DNA of 20,391 nt from DSXH01 sp964532065. Its GTDB lineage: Bacteria; Bacteroidota; Ignavibacteria; Ignavibacteriales; Melioribacteraceae. The first letter of the stretch is position 1; each line of letters begins with the position of its first letter. Where the stretch lies: contig CAZHHG010000046.1 in NCBI GenBank assembly GCA_964532065.1, positions 1-20,391 on the forward strand, given 5' to 3'. Positions 8,094-15,220 of the stretch are shown here, one piece after another. The notes under the pieces are model-generated. The model worked only from the letters and a program-made list of their open reading frames with translations, was not told where the DNA came from and did no database searches. Made by a program: the position numbers and the translations under genes.

Positions 8094-9924
8094 TATCGCC
8101 TCCGAGGACTTCAATAATTTTATTTTCTATTTCCGCTACTTTAAATGGCTGTCCCATAACTTTATGATACTCTATTACATCAATCAGGAATGTACTTTTA
8201 ATCAATGTAGCCATTTGACCTTTGTTCAATTCAGGAATCAACACCTTTTTGAAATTACTAAGAACCGAACCGAGATTTTTAGGGAACGGATGGATATTTC
8301 TGATATGAATATGAGAAGCTTTGTAGCCTTTAGCACCAGCTTTCCTGATACCTTCTTTAATGGCGCCGTATGTACTTCCCCAGCTCAGGATTAATAATTC
8401 CCCGCTCTGATCACCTTCAACTTCAATATCCGGAATTACATTCACAACCTTTTCAATCTTCTCTTTTCTCTTGTTGATCATAATTTCATGATTTGCCGGT
8501 TCGTAGCTTATGTTTCCGTAAACGTCTTTTTTCTCGAGTCCGCCGATCCTGTGTTCAAGTCCGGGCGTACCGGGAATAGCCCATGGGCGTACCAGATTTT
8601 CATTTCGCAAGTACGGATAAAATCCTTCAGGATCTTTTCTGTATTCAACTTTGATTTCAGGCAGTTTTTCGAAATCAGGAATATTCATCGGCTCGGAACC
8701 GAAAGCGAGGTAACCATCTGTAAGCAGAATAACCGGTGTCATAAATTCAATCGCTATCTTTGCCGCTTCTAAAGAAGCAAAGAAACAGTCGACCGGGCTC
8801 TGAGCAGCCAGAACTACAACCGGAGCTTCGCCATGTCGGCCATACATCGCCTGGAAAAGATCTGCCTGTTCGGTCTTGGTAGGCAGGCCTGTACTAGGAC
8901 CGCCTCTTTGAACGTCTACAATTACAATTGGAAGTTCGGTAATTACAGCAAGTCCGATAGCTTCCGTCTTTAACGAGAGACCGGGACCTGAAGTTGTTGT
9001 CAATGCTAAGGATCCAGTAAAAGCAGCGCCTATAGCAGATGCAATTCCTGCAATTTCATCTTCGGCCTGAAAAGTCACTACGCCGAAATCTTTATACTTA
9101 CTTAATTCCTGAAGAATTTCAGAAGCCGGAGTAATCGGATAGGAACCGAGGAACAACGGAATCCCGGCACGGAGCGAGGCTGCAACAAAGCCGAGTGCAA
9201 CTGCTTCATTACCAGATACATTCCTGTAAATTCCTTTAGGAAGTTTAGCAGGTTTGACATCGTATCTTGTAGTAAATATTTCTGTTGTCTCTCCGAAATA
9301 ATAACCTGATTTCAATGCTCTCTGATTTGCTTCGAGGATTTCAGGTTTTTTCTTGAATTTTGTCTCGAGCCATTTTAATGTCATTTCTATCGGACGGTTA
9401 TACATCCAGTACATCAGACCGAGAGCAAAAAAGTTTTTACATTTATCTTTTTCTTTCGGCGAAAGAGAAAGTCCTTCCAGAGCAGTAACAGTCATTTTGG
9501 ATAGTTCAACAGGAATAACATTGTAACCGGAAAGCGAACCATCATCCAGAGGATTTACATCGTAATTTGCGAGTTTTAAGTTTTTTACATCAAATGCATT
9601 TGTATTTACTATTATTGTTGCATTCGGTTTCAGATCTTTTAAATTAACTTTTAAAGCTGCCGGATTCATTGCAACCAGAACATCAGGTGAATCGCCCGGA
9701 GTCTGAATATCATTGCTGCTGAAATGAATCTGAAATCCGCTCACACCTGCTAAAGAACCGGCGGGGGCTCGGATCTCTGCTGGAAAATCGGGTAATGTTC
9801 CAACATCAGTACCAAGACTTGCAGTAGTATCGGTGAATTGTGAACCAGTTAATTGCATACCATCGCCGGAATCACCGGCAAATCGAACTGTAACATCCTC
9901 AACTATTTGAACTTGTTTTGCCAT
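8083..9924 (-). CDS. korA: 2-oxoacid:ferredoxin oxidoreductase, fused gamma-alpha subunit
   Basis: Fused large subunit, 613 aa, the usual size for KorA of the two-subunit class (as in Mycobacterium and Hydrogenobacter). The gamma domain is at the N-terminus: GDSGDGMQLTG (17-27) and LPDFPAEIRAPAGSLAGVSGFQ (about 44-65). The alpha domain begins near residue 230, with GSYPITPASEI (oxoacid contact), FQAEDEIA, TTTSGPGLSLKTEAIG and DVQRGGPSTGLPTKTEQADL. No ferredoxin-like [4Fe-4S] domain is present. The ATG at 9924 gives MAKQVQ. Upstream (9925-10101, 177 bases, no gene) a TATAAT lies on the minus strand at 9938-9943 but without a recognisable -35, so the promoter is only tentative. korB follows with an 11-base overlap. 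Confidence 0.93.
   Translation of the reverse strand: MAKQVQIVEDVTVRFAGDSGDGMQLTGSQFTDTTASLGTDVGTLPDFPAEIRAPAGSLAGVSGFQIHFSSNDIQTPGDSPDVLVAMNPAALKVNLKDLKPNATIIVNTNAFDVKNLKLANYDVNPLDDGSLSGYNVIPVELSKMTVTALEGLSLSPKEKDKCKNFFALGLMYWMYNRPIEMTLKWLETKFKKKPEILEANQRALKSGYYFGETTEIFTTRYDVKPAKLPKGIYRNVSGNEAVALGFVAASLRAGIPLFLGSYPITPASEILQELSKYKDFGVVTFQAEDEIAGIASAIGAAFTGSLALTTTSGPGLSLKTEAIGLAVITELPIVIVDVQRGGPSTGLPTKTEQADLFQAMYGRHGEAPVVVLAAQSPVDCFFASLEAAKIAIEFMTPVILLTDGYLAFGSEPMNIPDFEKLPEIKVEYRKDPEGFYPYLRNENLVRPWAIPGTPGLEHRIGGLEKKDVYGNISYEPANHEIMINKRKEKIEKVVNVIPDIEVEGDQSGELLILSWGSTYGAIKEGIRKAGAKGYKASHIHIRNIHPFPKNLGSVLSNFKKVLIPELNKGQMATLIKSTFLIDVIEYHKVMGQPFKVAEIENKIIEVLGGDNGK
8094..8100 (-). promoter_or_regulatory. 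korB ribosome-binding site inside korA
   Basis: On the minus strand, GGAGG lies within the last Gly-Gly codons of korA, five bases before the ATG at 8093. It decides the korB start in favour of the ATG over the upstream TTG and implies translational coupling of the two subunits, as expected for a 1:1 complex. Confidence 0.75.
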
Positions 9925-10101
9925 GTCACTTCTCTTAATTATACATTTGTTAGTTTATTGGGTCTGCTAAAATAATTAATTCGTTTGGAATATTAAATTA
10001 TTTCTTAGTGATTTGAATTCTCATTTAAAGTGGGAAAAACTCATTAATTACGAGGAATTGAAGGAATTTTTTGATCTATATACAATTACTGAATTATTCC
10101 C

Positions 10102-11742
10102 TTATTTACGCCAGCCCTGAACTACCGGGTATCTCCTTCCATAACCGAATGCCTTGGTAGAAACTCTTAAAACAGGTGCTGCCTGTTTTCTTTTGAATTC
10201 ATTCTTATCTACCATTGTGAGAACTTTTTTAACAATCTCCGGTTTTCCTGAACTCGCCGCAATTTCGCTAAATTCTTTCTGCTCTTCAAGATACATTTTT
10301 AGTATACTGTCTAAAAGATCATAAGGCGGAAGTGAATCCTGATCAGTCTGACCCGGTTTCAATTCGGCTGAAGGAGCTTTATCAATTATTTCTTTTGGAA
10401 TGATTACACCGTCTCGATTAATATAGTCTGCAACCTGATAGACCTGAGTTTTATATAGATCGCCTATTACTGCAACCGCACCGCACATATCTCCGTATAA
10501 AGTTGCATATCCGGTTGCTATTTCTGATTTATTGCCGGTTGTGCATAACAGATAGTTATGTTTATTGGAAATTGCCATCAGGAATAGACCGCGGATTCTC
10601 GATTGAAGATTCTCTTCCGTAATATCCTCCGGCAGACCGGAAAAGGATTCCTTCAGGGAATTCAAAGCCGATTCAAAAACCGGCTGGATCGGTATTTTGT
10701 TCGAAGTAATCCCCAATATCTCTATTAACTTTTCAGAATCGGTTATACTTCCTTCGCTTGAGAACCTGGAAGGCATCATTACAACATGAACATTCTCTTT
10801 ACCGAATGCCCTTACAGCTATATAGACCACCAGTGCGGAATCTATTCCGCCGCTTAATCCGACCAGTGCTTTTTTAAACCCGGTTTTTCTACCGTAGTCT
10901 CTTAAACCGAGTATGAGAGCGTTCAGAACTTCTTCGGCAAAATCCGATTCTATATTTTTTACGGGACTATAATTCTTATTAGTATCGTAAATAAAAAATT
11001 CTTCTTCGAAAGACTTACCAAGGACAGCAAGTTCGCCCTTATTATTAAGGCACATGCTTCCGCCGTCGAAAATCAATTCCGTTTGAGCTCCGACGGTACA
11101 AACATATATAAGAGGTATACCGTCATTCTTACATAATGTGGAAAGCATACGGAATCTTTCCCTTCTCTTACCGTATGCGTAGGGACTAGCTGAGATATTG
11201 ATTAGTAACGAAGCACCGTCTCCTACCTGTTTCTGAATAGGATCTGACGGGTACCTTCTGTGTTTCCAGTAATCGGCGTCATTCCAGATATCTTCGCAGA
11301 TAGAAATCCCGAGTTTCTCACCTTTAAACTCATGGAGTGAAACATCTTTTGCCGGCTCAAAATATCTTACCTCGTCAAAAACATCATAATTAGGAATGAG
11401 TGACTTACTTTGGACGAACTGAATTTTACCATCATAACAGAGCACTGCCGAATTATAAACATTTGTACCGATACGGTCTTCGTAATCTTCGGTAATCGTT
11501 CCGAATATCAGTCCGGTTGAATTTGTTTGATTTGCAATTAGGCGGGTTGCGTCAACTACGGCTTCTCTAAATTCTTTTTTCTCTACAAGGTCGAGAGGAG
11601 GATACCCGCATAAGAAGAGTTCCGGGAATACAATCAGGTCTGCGCCTTCAGATGCGGCTTTTTTATACCACTCAATTATTTTCCCGGAATTCCCTTTTAG
11701 ATCACCTATTACCGGATTGGCCTGACAAACTGCGATTAACAT
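10102..11742 (-). CDS. nadE: Glutamine-dependent NAD+ synthetase
   Basis: Last step of NAD synthesis: ATP-dependent amidation of nicotinic acid adenine dinucleotide using glutamine. The 546-aa length fits the bacterial glutamine-dependent form. The N-terminal nitrilase-type glutaminase domain has its Glu-Lys-Cys triad: E41 (FPELFLCGYPP), K113 (SKSLIPNYD) and C149 (ISICEDIW). The C-terminal synthetase domain (about 275-546) has the PP-loop SGGIDS (297-302) and 'MMPSRFSSEGSITDSEKL'. The protein ends near RRYPVVQGWR, typical of this form. The ATG at 11742 directly gives MLIAVCQANP, aligned with the start of the glutaminase domain; no strong Shine-Dalgarno is visible (A-rich leader). The gene stands alone, divergent from the PspC-domain gene and 177 bases ahead of korA. 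An NAD-making enzyme beside NAD-linked metabolism is probably coincidental. Confidence 0.95.
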   Translation of the reverse strand: MLIAVCQANPVIGDLKGNSGKIIEWYKKAASEGADLIVFPELFLCGYPPLDLVEKKEFREAVVDATRLIANQTNSTGLIFGTITEDYEDRIGTNVYNSAVLCYDGKIQFVQSKSLIPNYDVFDEVRYFEPAKDVSLHEFKGEKLGISICEDIWNDADYWKHRRYPSDPIQKQVGDGASLLINISASPYAYGKRRERFRMLSTLCKNDGIPLIYVCTVGAQTELIFDGGSMCLNNKGELAVLGKSFEEEFFIYDTNKNYSPVKNIESDFAEEVLNALILGLRDYGRKTGFKKALVGLSGGIDSALVVYIAVRAFGKENVHVVMMPSRFSSEGSITDSEKLIEILGITSNKIPIQPVFESALNSLKESFSGLPEDITEENLQSRIRGLFLMAISNKHNYLLCTTGNKSEIATGYATLYGDMCGAVAVIGDLYKTQVYQVADYINRDGVIIPKEIIDKAPSAELKPGQTDQDSLPPYDLLDSILKMYLEEQKEFSEIAASSGKPEIVKKVLTMVDKNEFKRKQAAPVLRVSTKAFGYGRRYPVVQGWRK

Positions 11743-11842
11743 TTATGCTTTTTCTTTTTAATGAAAATTAGTCAAGTCCCGATGTTAATTCAAACAATCG
11801 GAAAAAAATATTTAAGTCAAAAAATCCCGGTTAAAATATTAA

Positions 11843-11856
11843 TTTGCATATGCAAA
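11843..11856. promoter_or_regulatory. 14-bp perfect palindrome, candidate operator
   Basis: TTTGCATATGCAAA is a perfect inverted repeat in the 170-base region between divergent nadE and the PspC-domain gene, 56 bases before the latter's ATG. Its position suits a repressor or activator dimer site, but I recognise no specific regulator and see no second copy in the region. Confidence 0.3.
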
Positions 11857-11902
11857 CCTTTTAGAAAACGGCTCGTCTTATCTGTTGAATTAATTCTTAT
11901 TT

Positions 11903-11910
11903 GGAGGGAG
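11903..11910 (+). promoter_or_regulatory. Strong Shine-Dalgarno of the PspC-domain gene
   Basis: GGAGGGAG lies immediately upstream of the ATG at 11913 (GGAGG to ATG spacing five bases). It rules out the in-frame TTG at 11901, which overlaps this site, as the start. It also shows that the organism uses classical anti-SD pairing. Confidence 0.8.
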
Positions 11911-11912
11911 TC

Positions 11913-12344
11913 ATGGAAAAAAGATTATATCGATCGCGGAAATGGAGAGTTTTCGGAGGTGTGGCCGGTGGACTTGCCGAATACTTCGGACTTGATCCAA
12001 TCCTTATGAGTGTAATATTTATAATCATAACTCTTATAAATGGTCTCGGTATACTTCTCTATTTAATATTGTGGATTGTAGTACCTGAAGTACCTTTCGA
12101 AATCGCATACCAGATTAAACCGGAAGATCAACCGGCGCAGTCAGGGACTGCAGATAACTTCCAAGTACCTGCGGAGACTAAAAGCGCCGGTAAAGGGAGA
12201 ATTATAATCGGTGGAATACTGATTGTAATAGGCATCCTTTTCTTTGTCGAAAGATTTATACCAAGTTTTGATTTTGAGGATTTCTTCCCTGCATTGCTGA
12301 TCATAATCGGATTGGCATTAATCTGGAATTCGCTTAAAAAATAA
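11913..12344 (+). CDS. PspC-domain membrane protein
   Basis: Small inner-membrane protein, 143 aa. Residues about 2-60 form a PspC domain: RLYRSRKWRVFGGVAGGLAEYFGLDP is the classic opening, followed by a helix (LMSVIFIIITLINGLGILLYLILWIVVPE). A hydrophilic linker (about 62-92) and a second hydrophobic region (GRIIIGGILIVIGILFFVE ... FFPALLIIIGLALIWNSL) resemble the DUF5668/LiaI-LiaF transmembrane module. PspC proteins sense or transmit envelope stress in phage-shock responses. No pspA, pspB or sigma-54 gene is in the window. The LiaF-like gene begins at or just after its stop codon, so the two are one operon and probably one functional unit. Family certain, role inferred. Confidence 0.85.
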   Translation: MEKRLYRSRKWRVFGGVAGGLAEYFGLDPILMSVIFIIITLINGLGILLYLILWIVVPEVPFEIAYQIKPEDQPAQSGTADNFQVPAETKSAGKGRIIIGGILIVIGILFFVERFIPSFDFEDFFPALLIIIGLALIWNSLKK

Positions 12345-12355
12345 TGAGGACGGAA

Positions 12356-13264
12356 ATGAAAAGCGGACAATTGTTTTGGGGTTTATTTTTATTAACGATC
12401 GGTGCATTATTCTTAATGACCAAATATGATGTGATTTGCAGTGACTTCGGATTTGTATGGGATCTTTGGCCTTTGATCTTTGTTCTCTGGGGTGCAATAG
12501 TAATTTTTAAGAATTCACTGGTCAGACCAGTTATAAGTGCTTTATTCGGAATATTTCTCGCCTTAATGCTCTTCGGAATATTTGCAAATATTTTTTCGGG
12601 ATTCGGTTTCAGTTACAGTTTTTCCGATAAAGAATATTTCTCGGAAAGTTTTTCAGAAGAGTATAATGATTCTACCTTGTATGCCGATTTCCATCTTAAT
12701 TCAGGAGCCGGGACATTTGAACTTGGAAGAACTACAACAACAAAACTGCTTGAAGGCGAGGCGTACGGTAATTTAGCGGAATATGATTTTATAAGCGACA
12801 TTGAGGATAGTTCTGCATATATCGAGTTCACTCTCGAGAAAAAACATTTTAATTTATTCGACGGTAAATTAAAAAATCATCTCGATATTGCGCTTAATGA
12901 AAAGCCGGTCTGGGATTTTCATCTCGATTTCGGAGCGGCTAAAGGGAGGTTCGATCTCTCCCCTTTCAAAGTTAGTAACGTGGACCTAAATACAGGCGCA
13001 TCGAATGTAAGACTGAAATTAGGCGACAGATGGGATTCTACTAACGTAGATATTGAAATGGGCGCAGCCGCTTTAAGAATTGAAATTCCGGAGAACTCCG
13101 GATGCCAGATAAGAGGTGAAATGGTATTGATGTCGAGATCTTTACCGGGATTTGATAAAATAGGTAAAGGGTATTACGAAACATCAGATTTTGAAAACGC
13201 AGCAAAGAAAATATTCATAAGGATTGAAGGGGGCGTTTCATCTCTAAAAGTTGTGAGATACTAG
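12356..13264 (+). CDS. LiaF-like membrane protein with C-terminal beta-helical (toastrack-type) domain
   Basis: Protein of 302 aa from the ATG at 12356, which has GAGGA five bases upstream. An alternative ATG at 12344 overlaps the previous stop by one base (TAATG) and would add four residues. The N-terminal about 85 residues hold three to four hydrophobic helices (SGQLFWGLFLLTIGALFLM; DLWPLIFVLWGAIVIF; VISALFGIFLALMLFGIFANIF). This matches the LiaI-LiaF-like/DUF5668 arrangement. The rest (from about residue 90) is beta-rich and repetitive (GAGTFELG, FGAAKGRFDLS, NTGASNVRLKLG, MGAAALRIEIP), the pattern of DUF4097/LiaF C-terminal domains. The C-terminal domain contains no cysteine pair or enzymatic motif. 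Together with the PspC protein it probably forms an envelope-stress sensing pair; in Firmicutes LiaF inhibits the LiaSR two-component system, but no such partner is visible here. Confidence 0.75.
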   Translation: MKSGQLFWGLFLLTIGALFLMTKYDVICSDFGFVWDLWPLIFVLWGAIVIFKNSLVRPVISALFGIFLALMLFGIFANIFSGFGFSYSFSDKEYFSESFSEEYNDSTLYADFHLNSGAGTFELGRTTTTKLLEGEAYGNLAEYDFISDIEDSSAYIEFTLEKKHFNLFDGKLKNHLDIALNEKPVWDFHLDFGAAKGRFDLSPFKVSNVDLNTGASNVRLKLGDRWDSTNVDIEMGAAALRIEIPENSGCQIRGEMVLMSRSLPGFDKIGKGYYETSDFENAAKKIFIRIEGGVSSLKVVRY

Positions 13265-13274
13265 TTTTAATTCC

Positions 13275-13304
13275 GGAACAGGGTCGTCATTTCGATCCTG
13301 TTCC
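13275..13304. terminator. Hairpin between convergent LiaF-like and MGMT-family genes
   Basis: GGAACAGG-G-TCG pairs with CGA-T-CCTGTTCC around a six-base loop, a long stem with one G-T mismatch. It lies between the convergent stops and overlaps the last codons of the minus-strand gene (stop at 13287). T-rich sequence follows on the plus strand only after an 8-9 base gap (GATTTTCTTTTTATTTTTT). The minus strand lacks a T run, so termination is more plausible for the plus-strand operon. Confidence 0.5.
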
Positions 13305-13673
13305 TCTTCCCGATTTTCTTTTTATTTTTTCCTTCGGCGGTATCCATAGATGTTTTCTCATGTTCACATTACCCTCATCATCAAATTCAATACCTTCGCT
13401 TTTTAAAAGTTCCTCCATCAGATTCGGATCACCGAAGTGAACACGCCCCGTAAGAGTTCCATTCCTGTTCACGACGCGATGACATGGAAGACCGCTCTCC
13501 TTTGCACCGTTCATAGCCCAGCCGACAGTTCTTGCAGCCGACCGGATACCGCATGCTTCGGCAATTTCCCCGTAGGTAGTAACCTTCCCTTTAGGAATCA
13601 TAGCTGTGATGGAATAAACCCGGTCGAAAAAATCCTGCTTCTTTTCGTCAGCAGATCTATTTTTCTTCTTCAT
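13287..13673 (-). CDS. MGMT-family (methylated-DNA cysteine methyltransferase C-terminal domain) protein
   Basis: Stand-alone AGT/Ogt DNA-binding domain of 128 aa, without the N-terminal domain of full O6-alkylguanine-DNA alkyltransferases. The helix-turn-helix region reads IPKGKVTTYGEIAEACG (26-42) with the arginine finger region SAARTVGWAMNGA (45-57). The active-site motif is LPCHRVV (62-68), so the acceptor cysteine C64 is present. Alkyltransferase-like (ATL) proteins have Trp or Ala there, so this one could still remove alkyl groups. The start ATG at 13673 overlaps the glycosyltransferase end by 17 bases, so it is the last gene of the long minus-strand run. Activity without the N-terminal domain is uncertain. 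Confidence 0.82.
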   Translation of the reverse strand: MKKKNRSADEKKQDFFDRVYSITAMIPKGKVTTYGEIAEACGIRSAARTVGWAMNGAKESGLPCHRVVNRNGTLTGRVHFGDPNLMEELLKSEGIEFDDEGNVNMRKHLWIPPKEKIKRKSGRGTGSK

Positions 13674-14436
13674 TAAGATCTTCTTTCGCCGATTTAATAT
13701 TCTGAAGCTCCCAGGTTTTCATGTAGGTCAATAGATTTGTCATCATATGAATCAGTGAAACCATCATACCGTAGATACCGTCCTTAAAACCTTTCCTGCC
13801 TATAAAATGATTTAGAAACGCAGCGGTAGGATTGAGGATAAAATTTTTAGCAGACACTTTCTTACCGCTTGCTTTTTCAAGAGCCTGCAAATAGGAATAA
13901 TCATTTATCTTCTTAATCGTATCGGTAATATTCTGGTGAGTAAAGTGGATGATATCATGCTTCAGGTAACCGACCTCACCGCTCACTTCAAATCCTTCAT
14001 GGACCTTTCTGTTTGTCAGTACAGCAGATTTTTTATTGAAGAGGCGGAGCTGGTAATCGGGATACCATGAGCATGATTTTATAACCTTATTAAGGAAATA
14101 ATTTCTTCGCGGAATACGGTAACCCGGTTTATCGAATCCTTTAATCAGGTAATCCTGGATCTCAATTTTCAGTTCATCGCTAATTCTTTCGTCGGCGTCG
14201 AGACTCAGTATCCAGTCGTTGGATGACAGGCTAACCGAGTATGCTCTAGCGGGAACAAATCCCTCCCATTTTTTAATAAAGACTTTATTAGTATAACCGG
14301 AAGCAATATCCCTGGTACGGTCGCTGCTTTCAGAATCCACAACAATAATCTCATCAGCCCATTTAACTGATTCAAGGCAATCGCCAATATTTTTTTCTTC
14401 ATTGCCGGCGATAATTACAACTGACAGTTTTACCAT
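13657..14436 (-). CDS. Family 2 glycosyltransferase, WaaE/KdtX-like
   Basis: GT-A fold glycosyltransferase of 259 aa. It opens with SVVIIAGNEEKNIGDCLESV (5-24), then ADEIIVVDSESSDRT (27-41), the WEGF region (57-60) and the metal-binding LSLDADER (77-84). This set of motifs (NEE..N, CL.SV.WADEI.VVDS.S.D.T, W.G....R, DADE) is typical of WaaE-like lipopolysaccharide core glucosyltransferases. A hydrophobic stretch near the C-terminus (GMMVSLIHMMTNLLTYM) suggests membrane association. The ATG lies 5 bases after the yjbQ stop. It likely adds a sugar to the LPS core or another surface glycan; the exact donor and acceptor cannot be read from sequence. Confidence 0.85.
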   Translation of the reverse strand: MVKLSVVIIAGNEEKNIGDCLESVKWADEIIVVDSESSDRTRDIASGYTNKVFIKKWEGFVPARAYSVSLSSNDWILSLDADERISDELKIEIQDYLIKGFDKPGYRIPRRNYFLNKVIKSCSWYPDYQLRLFNKKSAVLTNRKVHEGFEVSGEVGYLKHDIIHFTHQNITDTIKKINDYSYLQALEKASGKKVSAKNFILNPTAAFLNHFIGRKGFKDGIYGMMVSLIHMMTNLLTYMKTWELQNIKSAKEDLNEEEK

Positions 14437-14441
14437 ACCGA

Positions 14442-14855
14442 CTATTCGCCCATAATTTTTATAATCACTCTTTTTTTACGCCGACCGTCAAACTCTGCAT
14501 AATAGACCTGCTGCCAGGGCCCGAAATCGAGTCTGCCGTTTGTGACCGGAATTATTACTTCGTGATGGACGAGCAGACTTTTAAGATGGGCATCTCCGTT
14601 GTCCTCACCGGTTCTATGATGCCTGTAATCGGATCTGAAAGGTGCAAGACCTTCCAGCCATTCATCAATATCCTGAATCAATCCGCTTTCGGCATCATTT
14701 ACATAAACTCCGGCAGTTATATGCATTGCTGAAACCAGAACCATTCCTTCTTTTATTCCGCTTTTTGTAAGAGCATTTTCAACTTCAGGCGTAATGTTAA
14801 TATACTCTCTTCTTTTTGAAGTGTTGAACCAGAGATATTCGGTATGACTTTTCAT
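14442..14855 (-). CDS. yjbQ: YjbQ family protein (UPF0047)
   Basis: Small conserved protein of 137 aa, near the family's usual 130-140. Hallmarks: MHITAGVYVNDAE (family: H.TA.....E), RHHRTGEDNGDAHLKSLL (the histidine cluster that binds a metal or substrate), and a C-terminal GRLDFGPWQQVYYAEFDGRRKKRVIIKI (family: G...LG.WQ.I...E.DGPR.R.V). The ATG at 14855 is preferred over a TTG at 14861; neither has a clear ribosome-binding site. E. coli YjbQ has been reported to have a weak thiamine-phosphate synthase activity, and its true function is not settled. It sits between the cyclic-nucleotide-binding-domain gene (20 bases upstream) and the glycosyltransferase gene (5 bases downstream). Confidence 0.9.
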   Translation of the reverse strand: MKSHTEYLWFNTSKRREYINITPEVENALTKSGIKEGMVLVSAMHITAGVYVNDAESGLIQDIDEWLEGLAPFRSDYRHHRTGEDNGDAHLKSLLVHHEVIIPVTNGRLDFGPWQQVYYAEFDGRRKKRVIIKIMGE

Positions 14856-14875
14856 TTTCAAATCCGATGAAATTT

Positions 14876-15205
14876 TTAAAATCTGTCCGTGGCTTTAGCC
14901 AGTCTTTCGGCAAGAGCTTTAATAATTTTTTTCGAAATATCGGGATACTGCCTAACAATATCATCCAGATCGCCCTCAACCTCCAGAAGTTTTGAATCGG
15001 TAACAGCACGAATCTCAGCGGTACGCGGTTTCTTAAGTATAAGACTCATTTCTCCGACGATTTCACCTTCTTTATCGAACTCGGTAATAAGTTTATTCGA
15101 CTTAAAAATTCCGATCCTCCCTTCAACCAGAAAAAAAAGTTTTCTTGCGGCTTCACCTTCCCCCGCAATAATTGAACCGGCTGAATAACTGACAAGTCTG
15201 GACAT
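14876..15205 (-). CDS. Stand-alone cyclic-nucleotide-binding-domain protein
   Basis: Protein of 109 aa consisting almost only of a cNMP-binding jelly roll. It begins in the first beta strands (SYSAGSIIAGEGEAARKLFFLVEGRIGIF) and contains the phosphate-binding-cassette pattern GEIVGEMSLILKKPRTAEIRA (about 47-67), with the Glu and Arg expected to contact the ribose and phosphate. It ends with a C-helix (YPDISKKIIKALAERLAKATDRF). There is no DNA-binding HTH and no enzymatic domain, so it is not a CRP-type regulator. Such small proteins may act as sensors or interaction modules. It lies 15 bases downstream of prfB and 20 bases before yjbQ. Ligand binding is inferred only. Confidence 0.8.
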   Translation of the reverse strand: MSRLVSYSAGSIIAGEGEAARKLFFLVEGRIGIFKSNKLITEFDKEGEIVGEMSLILKKPRTAEIRAVTDSKLLEVEGDLDDIVRQYPDISKKIIKALAERLAKATDRF

Positions 15206-15220
15206 ATGAACCCCGCCAGG

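Noticed and set aside
9925..10101. A defined promoter or small RNA in the nadE-korA gap
   Set aside because: TATAAT at 9938-9943 (minus) has no -35 at a suitable distance, and no stable hairpin or conserved RNA motif was seen.
13287..13673. Alkyltransferase-like (ATL) protein
   Set aside because: The active-site motif reads PCHRV with cysteine; ATL proteins have Trp or Ala there, so the broader MGMT-family call is safer.
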